A program made the position numbers and the translations under genes. The notes beneath the pieces were generated by a model. That model was given only the letters and a program-made list of their open reading frames with translations. It was not told the DNA's origin and searched no databases. 5,021 bases of DNA from Planctomycetaceae bacterium. Its GTDB lineage: Bacteria > Planctomycetota > Planctomycetia > Pirellulales > Thermoguttaceae. Positions 1 to 4,731 of this stretch are shown piece by piece. The number at the start of each line of letters is the position of its first letter. The stretch's first letter is position 1. The stretch covers positions 1-5,021 of the forward strand of contig JAITQV010000224.1 of the NCBI GenBank assembly GCA_031288765.1, in the 5' to 3' direction.

Positions 1-78
1 ATAACGGAAAAAAGAACACAGAAAACCATTGACATTGGGAGCAAAATTTGCTTTTTCATCGTTTTAAGCTTCAGTTAA

Positions 79-99
79 GCCGTTAGAGAATATAACGGC
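79..99. repeat. Short inverted repeat GCCGTTA/TAACGGC
   Basis: GCCGTTA at 79-85 is the exact reverse complement of TAACGGC at 93-99, with a 7-base loop. A further TAACGG lies at 2-7. It could be a protein-binding dyad or a weak hairpin; no function can be assigned. Confidence 0.4.
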
Positions 100-104
100 A
101 AGTT

Positions 105-131
105 AAAAAAGTGGGAAACGGAATTTTCCCA
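105..131 (-). terminator. Candidate intrinsic terminator on the minus strand
   Basis: TGGGAAA (112-118) pairs with TTTCCCA (125-131) around a 6-base loop. An A-run at 105-110 becomes a T-run directly after the stem when read on the minus strand, which is the layout of an intrinsic terminator. No minus-strand gene is visible to its right, so the hairpin may equally be a relic or protect a leftward transcript end. The stem is short and AT-rich. Confidence 0.3.
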
Positions 132-199
132 TAAACTAAACTTGTCTTATTTTCCAATTTTCTGAACTGTTGTCAATCGGGAGTGAAAAAATTAATGAG

Positions 200-228
200 C
201 GGGAAATTTTGATAATCGGGAAATTTTG
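200..228. repeat. Direct repeat CGGGAAATTTTG, two copies
   Basis: The 12-mer CGGGAAATTTTG occurs at 200-211 and 217-228, a 17-bp period. It resembles the stem of the hairpin at 112-131 (GGGAAA...TTTTCCC). Function unknown. Confidence 0.5.
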
Positions 229-238
229 GATTTTTGGG

Positions 239-273
239 GTAACTGTCTATGTTTTATGAACCACAGAATACAC
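239..273 (+). repeat. Dispersed repeat, left copy
   Basis: This 35-base stretch, beginning GTAACTGTCTAT and ending CCACAGAATACAC, recurs in the same orientation at 3823-3856 with one base deleted (the G at 251) and no other difference. The two copies bracket the repressor-protease gene pair. It is most likely one member of a genome-wide intergenic repeat family; the family is not identified here. Confidence 0.75.
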
Positions 274-288
274 AGAATACACTGAATT
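262..288 (+). repeat. Tandem 9-mer CACAGAATA (about three units)
   Basis: CACAGAATA at 262-270 and 271-279 is followed by the degenerate unit CACTGAATT at 280-288. The array starts within the dispersed repeat at 239-273, but the second copy of that repeat (3823-3856) has only the first unit plus CAC, so the tandem expansion is specific to this copy. Confidence 0.65.
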
Positions 289-458
289 TGTAATAGTAAT
301 AATGTTTACGTACAACTTCAAAGTTAGTTTATTTATAACGTCATTTCCTGTTCTTTGTGAACACTCAGTTTTTAAGAGTAAACGGTAATCTTCAACTCCC
401 TTTCGTGAGCGGTTGGGGATTTTTCTTTTTTTTCTTTATTGTAAAAAAAGAATTGCCC

Positions 459-486
459 TTGACGAATCTACATTTGTGGTTATAAT
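459..486 (+). promoter_or_regulatory. Sigma70-type promoter of the repressor gene
   Basis: A -35 box TTGACG (459-464) and a perfect -10 box TATAAT (481-486) are separated by 16 bp. The expected transcription start is near 492-494, leaving a 5' leader of roughly 40 bases before the ATG at 535. The two operator-like dyads at 469-478 and 490-499 lie in the spacer and over the start site, which fits autorepression by the product of the downstream gene. Confidence 0.8.
469..478. promoter_or_regulatory. BlaI/MecI-type operator, site 1 (imperfect)
   Basis: TACATTTGTG matches the family's TACA-N2-TGTA dyad with one mismatch at the last base. It lies between the -35 and -10 boxes, so a bound repressor dimer would block RNA polymerase. 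Its centre is 21 bp (two helical turns) from the centre of site 2. Binding is inferred from the motif. Confidence 0.6.
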
Positions 487-489
487 GAC

Positions 490-499
490 TACAATTGTA
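490..499. promoter_or_regulatory. BlaI/MecI-type operator, site 2 (perfect)
   Basis: TACAATTGTA is a perfect 10-bp palindrome and an exact match to the TACA-N2-TGTA half-site arrangement bound by BlaI and MecI dimers. It covers the predicted transcription start, directly downstream of the -10 box. Confidence 0.7.
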
Positions 500-518
500 T
501 TTAACTAATCAATTCCCT

Positions 519-534
519 GAAAGGAGAAATAAAC
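519..534 (+). promoter_or_regulatory. Strong Shine-Dalgarno for the repressor gene
   Basis: GAAAGGAG (519-526) lies 8 bases before the ATG at 535 and fixes that start. The almost identical string GAAAGGAG recurs inside the M56 gene at 1964-1971, 7 bases before an in-frame ATG, whereas the M56 gene's own first ATG has no such sequence. Confidence 0.85.
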
Positions 535-909
535 ATGGCACGCAATGAAATTTCGGAAGCACAATGGCGGATTATGGAGATTATTTGGTTGCGCGGAGAG
601 GCAACCGCTGCCGACATTATCGACGCTTTGTTACCGGAAACCGGCTGGAACCACCAAACAGTACGGACTCTTCTTGCACGTCTTGTGCAAAAAGGAATTT
701 TGCAAGCCCGTTCTGTACGTAACTTTTACATTTATTCACCGCTCGTTTCCCGCGAACAATCCGTGCGGGACGAAGGCGAATCATTCCTGCAACGCCTTTT
801 TCACGGCAACGCCGATGCCTTGCTCGTCCATCTTGTTCGGGAGGGAAAAATCAATCAGTCAACCCTTGAACGATTACAAAAAATGATAGATGAAGAAAAG
901 AGCAAATAA
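535..909 (+). CDS. BlaI/MecI-family winged-helix transcriptional repressor
   Basis: At 124 residues this has the usual length of BlaI/MecI repressors. The N-terminal winged helix covers about residues 5-72: the opening ISEAQWRIMEIIW, the recognition-helix region WNHQTVRTLLARLVQKG (38-54), and the wing with R62, Y65, Y67 and P69 are all typical. Residues 73-124 form the helical dimerisation tail, ending in a lysine-rich segment. The family binds TACA-N2-TGTA dyads as dimers, and two such sites sit in this gene's promoter, so autorepression is likely. The partner should be the M56 protease encoded 115 bases downstream. At the position where MecI and BlaI are cut (Asn101-Phe102), alignment by eye gives His99-Leu100, so the cleavage bond is not conserved. 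Family assignment is firm; the target genes are unknown, and no link to beta-lactam resistance is visible. Confidence 0.93.
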   Translation: MARNEISEAQWRIMEIIWLRGEATAADIIDALLPETGWNHQTVRTLLARLVQKGILQARSVRNFYIYSPLVSREQSVRDEGESFLQRLFHGNADALLVHLVREGKINQSTLERLQKMIDEEKSK

Positions 910-1024
910 AACCGTATAAAATCCGCATTGCCAGCTGTTCCCCGAACTCCGGTTTTCGATTGGGTACACTAATTCGGAGACCCGCTGCCAAAACAAAATC
1001 GCTTACCGTTTCCCGCAAATTCCT
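910..1024 (+). other. Gap between repressor and protease genes
   Basis: These 115 bases carry no clear promoter, terminator or Shine-Dalgarno sequence, so the two genes are probably co-transcribed. The reading frame of the protease gene stays open upstream from 1024 back to a TAA at 917-919, but with no ATG, GTG or TTG in it, which makes the ATG at 1025 the first usual start. A weak pairing CTCCG (947-951) with CGGAG (975-979) is present but unconvincing as a hairpin. Confidence 0.6.
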
Positions 1025-3754
1025 ATGTTTTCCCACTTACTTTACATCTCATTGCAAGGATCAATCTTAGCGTTAATCCTTTGCTGTTTTTTATTGATTT
1101 TCGGACGCCGTCTTTCGGCACAAATCCGGTTTTGGCTTATTGCCGTTGTGTTGCTCCGGTTTTTGCTGCCGTTCACGCCGCCAAGTTCCTTCAGTTTGTT
1201 TGGATTGTTCCGTTTCGTAACTGTTGCAGAAACTCAGGAAGCCGCTGAAGAACCGTTTCCCGCCGTACACGGTTTCGGGGATTTTAACAATTCACCGCAA
1301 GAACCGTTGATTGCCGCATCCGGCACTAACTCTGAAAAACTAAGCCGAACCGCGATTGCCGTTAATCGGCAACAACACTTACGGCTACCGATAACCGTAA
1401 TCATTTGGGGAGTTGGCGCCGTTTTTGCGGCAATACCGTTTTTACTCGGAGAAATACAGCTCATTCGCCGCCGTAAACATTGGCAATATATCAAATCGCC
1501 GGAAATGTTACGGTTGATTGCCGAATGTCGGCAACAAGCCGGACTGTGGTTTCCCGCCCGTGTTTTGATAACCTCACAACCGGTTGGAGCCGCATCATGC
1601 GGTATTTTCCGCCCGATAATTCTTTTGTCTCAGGAAATATTGGAAACGTTCGACAGAGAAGAATTGCGGCGTATTCTGCTCCATGAATTATTGCATCATA
1701 AACGTTTTGACCCGTTAACGCATTGTCTTGCGCAGATTGTTAAAATACTGCATTGGTTCAATCCGGTTGTGTGGCTGCTTGTGATGAAATTTCGTTCGGA
1801 GCGGGAGTTTGCGGTTGATGAGGCGGTTCTTCGTCTTTCGGGGTATCAATCGGCTCCATTGTACGGAAATTCTATCCTAAAAGTGTTTCGCCGGTACGGT
1901 ACCGTCGAAAATCGGGTCAAATCCCCGACTATTTTGGGACTTCAATGTCAAGATAAATTTTTAGAAAGGAGAATCACCATGATCCTCAAATCATCATCCT
2001 CAACATTGTTTCAGAAAATTTTTGGTACACTTTTGATTTTCGGGCTTGTTTTTACCGGCTTGACCGATGCTCAAACGGTACAAAAAAACAACAGTACGGA
2101 AAATAATGCGGAAATTAAAGAAAAAATTAAAACGGAAAATTCCGCCGGAGACGAAAAAGAATTTGTTTCCATTAACTTTCGGTTCGTTGATCAAGACGGA
2201 CGGATTTTGGAGAAAACAGATTTTTACACATTTAATTTTTCGTACGACACGAAATTGTCGAACGAACTGATTCACACGGTTGATCATGGAGTAGTCAAGC
2301 TCCGCTGCCGCCGGTCAATTCTTGATGAGCCGTCAAATAAGTCGTCGAAACTCGACATTTTTGTCCTTTCCGAAGATTGGACATTGGCGGCGTGGGAATC
2401 GTATGACCCCAAAACGTGGGGAAGTCCCGATCCCGAAACAAATACAATTGACAAAACAATAACACTTTATCCCGGTGTACGAATAATTACCGGAACGGTT
2501 AAAGATTCCGGCGGCAAACCGGTTGAAGGTACTTATGTCGGCGGCGGTGAAGACGGACAACTACCGACATTTATGAAATCGAAAGCGGACGGTTCTTTTC
2601 GGTTTCCTTATATCGGTCGTCGTCTTCTTCAGGTGTATGCGATCAAACCGGAAGTAGGATTTACCTGTCGGAAAACGGAAGAACTTCTTGACTGGGAAGG
2701 TCAAACGCCGCCGGATAAAATTTCCGATGGTCCGTTTCATTTGGTTCTCGATAAACCGCAAACGGTTCAGGTTCGTGTTACGGATGATAGAGGTACACCC
2801 ATTCCCAATGCGTTTGTTATTCCTTATTTATTTTTTAATTCAATAAACTCAGAAAACATAAGGAAAATAGATTATTTCTACCCGATCAATACCGCTCCGC
2901 CGGTCTTTTTTTCCAAAACGGATGAAACCGGAACAGCAACATTCGATTGGATTCCGACCACAGATTTGGAACGAATGATGTTTACCGTTAAAGGACCGAA
3001 AGAGGTGGTAACATTGCCGGATGGTACGGCAAAATATTTTGGCGAATCTCATTACGTAACATGGAATCCAAAAGAAAAGATTGTTATCGCAACTCTTCCG
3101 CAGCAGGCGAAGGTCAAAATTAAATTCGTCAATACCGATGGTTCTCCGGCTTATAATGTCGCTTCATTTCTCGATTGGTTATCGAAAACACGTCCTATTA
3201 GTGGAGAAGGTGTTTATCCGAACACAAAGGGAGAAATCGAAATTCAAGCAAACATCGGCGATGTTTTCAATCTTCGTGCGGTTGGTTTTACGGAAGAGCA
3301 ATTTATTTTTCCGACTGTTGGTCATTTTATTGTCGGCGGCGGCGATGTTGCTAAGGAACTCACTGTAACAGTCAGAAAGGGAACAAAAATTTTCGGCAGC
3401 ATTTTCGACAATGACGGGAAAGCAATAAAGTCAGGTCAAGATTTTATAACCGTTAAAGTTTTCGACAACCATTTCGACAGTAACGGAAAAGAAGTGAAGT
3501 TGGATCGATATTTCATAAACTTTTATGAAAGTAATCCGAATGTTGTTAATAAATACCGCAGAACTAGAATCGGTATCAATTCCAAAGACAATGAAACCGG
3601 TTATGAGGTTTACTTGCCGCCCGGAACATTCACGTTTGAACTTGGTCGTTTAAGTAACGAACAAGATAAGAAGATGGAAGAACAGCTTCTCGATAAAAAA
3701 ACAATTACGGTCGGCGACACTCCGATACGGCTTGATTGGAAATTACAGAAATGA
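1025..3754 (+). CDS. M56 (BlaR1-type) membrane zinc protease/sensor with C-terminal beta-sandwich modules
   Basis: This 909-residue protein is a probable integral-membrane signal sensor. Hydrophobic helices lie at about 5-27, 34-51 and 121-141; the M56 peptidase core follows with the zinc motif HELLH (220-224), the family signature WFNPVVW (244-250) and the downstream SEREFAVDE (258-266), where E261 is the likely third ligand. A last membrane helix lies at 332-346. The exported part (350-909) contains no SxxK, SxN or KTG set of a penicillin-binding sensor. Instead it has repeated beta-sandwich modules resembling carboxypeptidase regulatory-like domains: roughly 380-485, 486-548 (ITGTVKDSGGKPVEG), 578-663, 695-779 and 780-909. 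BlaR1 proteins have about 590 residues, so the excess is in the sensor. The start at 1025 lacks a Shine-Dalgarno but places the first helix correctly. Its substrate is probably the repressor encoded upstream; the ligand is unknown. Confidence 0.9.
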   Translation: MFSHLLYISLQGSILALILCCFLLIFGRRLSAQIRFWLIAVVLLRFLLPFTPPSSFSLFGLFRFVTVAETQEAAEEPFPAVHGFGDFNNSPQEPLIAASGTNSEKLSRTAIAVNRQQHLRLPITVIIWGVGAVFAAIPFLLGEIQLIRRRKHWQYIKSPEMLRLIAECRQQAGLWFPARVLITSQPVGAASCGIFRPIILLSQEILETFDREELRRILLHELLHHKRFDPLTHCLAQIVKILHWFNPVVWLLVMKFRSEREFAVDEAVLRLSGYQSAPLYGNSILKVFRRYGTVENRVKSPTILGLQCQDKFLERRITMILKSSSSTLFQKIFGTLLIFGLVFTGLTDAQTVQKNNSTENNAEIKEKIKTENSAGDEKEFVSINFRFVDQDGRILEKTDFYTFNFSYDTKLSNELIHTVDHGVVKLRCRRSILDEPSNKSSKLDIFVLSEDWTLAAWESYDPKTWGSPDPETNTIDKTITLYPGVRIITGTVKDSGGKPVEGTYVGGGEDGQLPTFMKSKADGSFRFPYIGRRLLQVYAIKPEVGFTCRKTEELLDWEGQTPPDKISDGPFHLVLDKPQTVQVRVTDDRGTPIPNAFVIPYLFFNSINSENIRKIDYFYPINTAPPVFFSKTDETGTATFDWIPTTDLERMMFTVKGPKEVVTLPDGTAKYFGESHYVTWNPKEKIVIATLPQQAKVKIKFVNTDGSPAYNVASFLDWLSKTRPISGEGVYPNTKGEIEIQANIGDVFNLRAVGFTEEQFIFPTVGHFIVGGGDVAKELTVTVRKGTKIFGSIFDNDGKAIKSGQDFITVKVFDNHFDSNGKEVKLDRYFINFYESNPNVVNKYRRTRIGINSKDNETGYEVYLPPGTFTFELGRLSNEQDKKMEEQLLDKKTITVGDTPIRLDWKLQK
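1964..1981 (+). promoter_or_regulatory. Internal Shine-Dalgarno and in-frame ATG within the M56 gene
   Basis: GAAAGGAG (1964-1971) is followed after 7 bases by an ATG at 1979-1981 that is in frame with the M56 gene (Met319). The site is as good as the one for the repressor gene and far better than that at 1025. It overlaps the codons for Glu314-Arg315-Arg316 (GAA AGG AGA), so it may be an accident of a conserved basic stretch before the last helix. Confidence 0.5.
1979..3754 (+). other. Possible second product: secreted sensor domain from an internal start
   Basis: Translation from Met319 would give a 591-residue protein. It begins MILKSSSS, continues with a hydrophobic stretch (332-346 of the full protein) and reaches TDA-Q at 347-350, which satisfies the small-residue rule for signal peptidase I. 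In the full-length protein the same stretch is the last membrane helix. The internal product would carry all beta-sandwich modules and no protease. Seen: the start site, frame and signal-like sequence. Inferred: that ribosomes use it. Confidence 0.35.
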
Positions 3755-3768
3755 CGCCGATAAAACAG

Positions 3769-3810
3769 TAAAACCGGAATTGACAATAACCTCCTTGTTT
3801 TCCGGTTTTA
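3769..3810 (+). terminator. Intrinsic terminator after the M56 gene
   Basis: TAAAACCGGAA (3769-3779) pairs perfectly over 11 bp with TTCCGGTTTTA (3800-3810), 14 bases past the stop codon. ACAA (3783-3786) and TTGT (3795-3798) can lengthen the stem inside the 20-base loop. The U-run is within the 3' arm (GGTTTTA), with an AT-rich sequence after it. The symmetry means it could work in both directions. Confidence 0.75.
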
Positions 3811-3822
3811 CATTATTTGTAT

Positions 3823-3856
3823 GTAACTGTCTATTTTTATGAACCACAGAATACAC
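3823..3856 (+). repeat. Dispersed repeat, right copy
   Basis: This is the second copy of the sequence at 239-273, identical apart from one missing base. It lies 68 bases past the M56 stop codon and just after the terminator. Similarity ends after ATACAC on the right (GGACATT here, AGAATAC there), so the shared unit has a defined 3' limit. Confidence 0.75.
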
Positions 3857-3896
3857 GGACATTAGTCAATTGATAAGATCACAAGTTTATTTTTTG

Positions 3897-3961
3897 TATC
3901 TATTCCGTGATTTGTCCCGACAATCGGGCTGAAAACCTAGTTTCAAGTAACTGAATAGATA
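3897..3961. repeat. Inverted repeat with nested hairpin
   Basis: TATCTATTC (3897-3905) is the exact reverse complement of GAATAGATA (3953-3961). Inside lies a GC-rich hairpin CCCGA-CAA-TCGGG (3916-3928). The layout could be a small folded transcript or the edge of an inserted element; it directly precedes the decayed half element starting near 3966. Confidence 0.4.
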
Positions 3962-3965
3962 ACTA

Positions 3966-4054
3966 TTTTTTTAATAAGATAATAAGGTTGATTGGTTTGT
4001 GACTTTGGGCTGCTCAGGTTGTTTTGTTTGAAAAATCAGGTTGAAAATAAGGTT
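3966..4054 (+). repeat. Decayed half copy of the 4732-4929 palindromic element
   Basis: The stretch parallels 4835-4925. It shares TTTTTTAATAAG followed by ATAATAAGGTT, then a diverged middle, then CAGGTTGTTTT, and ends with an exact 25-base match (4030-4054 equals 4901-4925, key part AAAAATCAGGTTGAAAATA). Only the right half is recognisable; no left arm is present to its left, so this looks like a remnant or a one-armed relative. Confidence 0.65.
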
Positions 4055-4181
4055 TGTCCTCGTTGTTGTCCAACAAAAATCACCGAATCGATGCGATTTA
4101 CTGTTAAATTGTTCGGAAGGCTCCTCAATTGATAATTGGGACGTTGGAAAAACCGGTTTGTTGGTGTAAAAGTGAAAAAAA

Positions 4182-4318
4182 CTCTCGAGAGATTTTTTTC
4201 ATCTCTCGAGGGATAGGTTTGATCTCTCGAGGGATTTTTTAATATCTCTCGAGAGATAGGTTTGATCTCACGAGAGATGGTTTTGATTTCTCGAGAGATT
4301 TTTTTTATCTCTCGAGAG
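4182..4318. repeat. Array of seven CTCTCGAGAG palindromes at 21-bp pitch
   Basis: Ten-base palindrome cores start at 4182, 4203, 4224, 4246, 4267, 4288 and 4309, giving steps of 21, 21, 22, 21, 21 and 21 bp. Units 1, 4 and 7 are perfect CTCTCGAGAG; units 2 and 3 read CTCTCGAGGG, unit 5 CTCACGAGAG and unit 6 TTCTCGAGAG. Most are flanked as AT-core-AT. The spacers are of two kinds: T-runs (after units 1, 3 and 6) and GGTTTG-type (after 2, 4 and 5). The pitch of two helical turns would put all dyads on one face of the DNA, as in a cooperative protein-binding array. This is not CRISPR. On the minus strand the array reads as heptads SREIKxI, but that frame lacks a good start. Confidence 0.85.
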
Positions 4319-4365
4319 TTTTCCGGGCTTTTGTAACATCTTTTTCCGGTCTTAAATGTGAAAAA

Positions 4366-4393
4366 TTGCGATGTATTCAAGTTTTAATATGAT
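4366..4393 (+). promoter_or_regulatory. Promoter-like sequence downstream of the palindrome array
   Basis: TTGCGA (4366-4371) and TATGAT (4388-4393) are separated by 16 bp, a fair sigma70 match. It starts 48 bases after the last palindrome and would begin transcription near 4400, heading into the folded element at 4487-4610. In AT-rich DNA such matches arise by chance, so support is weak. Confidence 0.3.
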
Positions 4394-4486
4394 ATACAAC
4401 AAGGAATTAGGAAAAGTCATGTGTCAGCGGAAACCACAAAGGTGTGTAAAAGTGTGAAGGGCATTACCGACGGTTTTTGCCAACAA

Positions 4487-4610
4487 AAGGTAGGCAACCG
4501 TTGGGTGAAAGCCCCTCGCCGTAGCGGTTGCGTTGTCGGCTTGCCGACAACAAGAAATATACTGGTCGGCTAACGCCGACGCAACCGTTCGGCGAACGGT
4601 TGCCTACCTT
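4487..4610 (+). ncRNA. Candidate structured RNA or folded mobile-element end
   Basis: The 124 bases fold almost completely. P1: 4487-4502 with 4595-4610, 16 perfect pairs. P2: GGGT-GAAA-GCCC (4503-4514), a GNRA-capped hairpin. P3: CGCCG (4517-4521) with CGGCG (4590-4594), then CGGTTGC (4525-4531) with GCAACCG (4581-4587). On P3 sit P3a, GTTGTCGG-CTTG-CCGACAAC (4532-4551), and P3b, GTCGGC-TAAC-GCCGAC (4565-4580). Both three-way junctions are tight: linkers of 0, 2 and 0 bases at the first, and 0, 13 and 0 at the second. T4506-G4511 is a G-U wobble on this strand and would be an A-C mismatch on the other, favouring plus-strand RNA. A competing fold pairs 4494-4500 with 4525-4531 and 4581-4590 with 4594-4603. 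I do not recognise a known family; a DNA-level hairpin element is the main alternative. Confidence 0.5.
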
Positions 4611-4643
4611 GAGAGATTCCGATCCGTAGGTTGCGCACATCAC

Positions 4644-4657
4644 ACCCCTAGCGGGGT
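4644..4657. repeat. Hairpin ACCCC-TAGC-GGGGT
   Basis: Five base pairs close a TAGC loop. The same loop caps the hairpin at 4697-4712, so the two are probably parts of one composite repeat. A T6 run at 4666-4671 follows after 8 bases, too far for a classic terminator, though it could help end a transcript from 4487-4610. Confidence 0.5.
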
Positions 4658-4680
4658 TAAGACCATTTTTTATAACATTT

Positions 4681-4712
4681 TTTTCTACCAACATGCTTGC
4701 CCTAGCGGGCAA
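4681..4712 (-). repeat. REP-like unit, minus-strand copy: hairpin plus tail
   Basis: The hairpin TTGCCC-TAGC-GGGCAA (4697-4712) is preceded by TTTTCTACCAACAT (4681-4694). Read on the minus strand this is a hairpin followed by ATGTTGGTAGAAAA, exactly the arrangement seen on the plus strand at 4971-5004. The stems differ in sequence while the tail is identical, as expected of a dispersed hairpin-repeat family. Confidence 0.65.
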
Positions 4713-4731
4713 TTGTTGAACAATTATACAA

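Larger units (their letters stand above)
1..458. other. Gene-free upstream region with short repeats
   Basis: I see no credible coding sequence here: the stretch is AT-rich and carries stops in all frames. It holds a small inverted repeat (79-99), a hairpin next to an A-run (105-131), a duplicated 12-mer (200-228), a dispersed repeat (239-273) with a tandem 9-mer (262-288), and a pyrimidine-rich tract around 416-440. No end of an upstream gene can be recognised, so the neighbour to the left lies outside the window. Confidence 0.7.

Noticed and set aside
41..51. GCAAAATTTGC followed by T5 as a terminator
   Set aside because: The palindrome leaves no room for a loop and its stem is weak.
392..436. 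Intrinsic terminator before the T-rich tract
   Set aside because: Only CAAC/GTTG and TCCC/GGGA can pair, with mismatches; no stable stem precedes the T-run.
545..886. Overlapping frames inside the repressor and protease genes
   Set aside because: They are shadows of the two real genes with cysteine- and arginine-rich nonsense composition and no supporting signals.
4182..4318. CRISPR-like regular repeats
   Set aside because: The repeats are 10-14 bp palindromes and the 11-12 bp spacers are themselves near-identical, unlike CRISPR repeats with unique spacers of about 30 bp.
4419..4457. 12-codon frame as a leader peptide
   Set aside because: ATG at 4419 has a partial AGGA 6 bases upstream, but the frame is too short to separate from chance and has no telling codon run.
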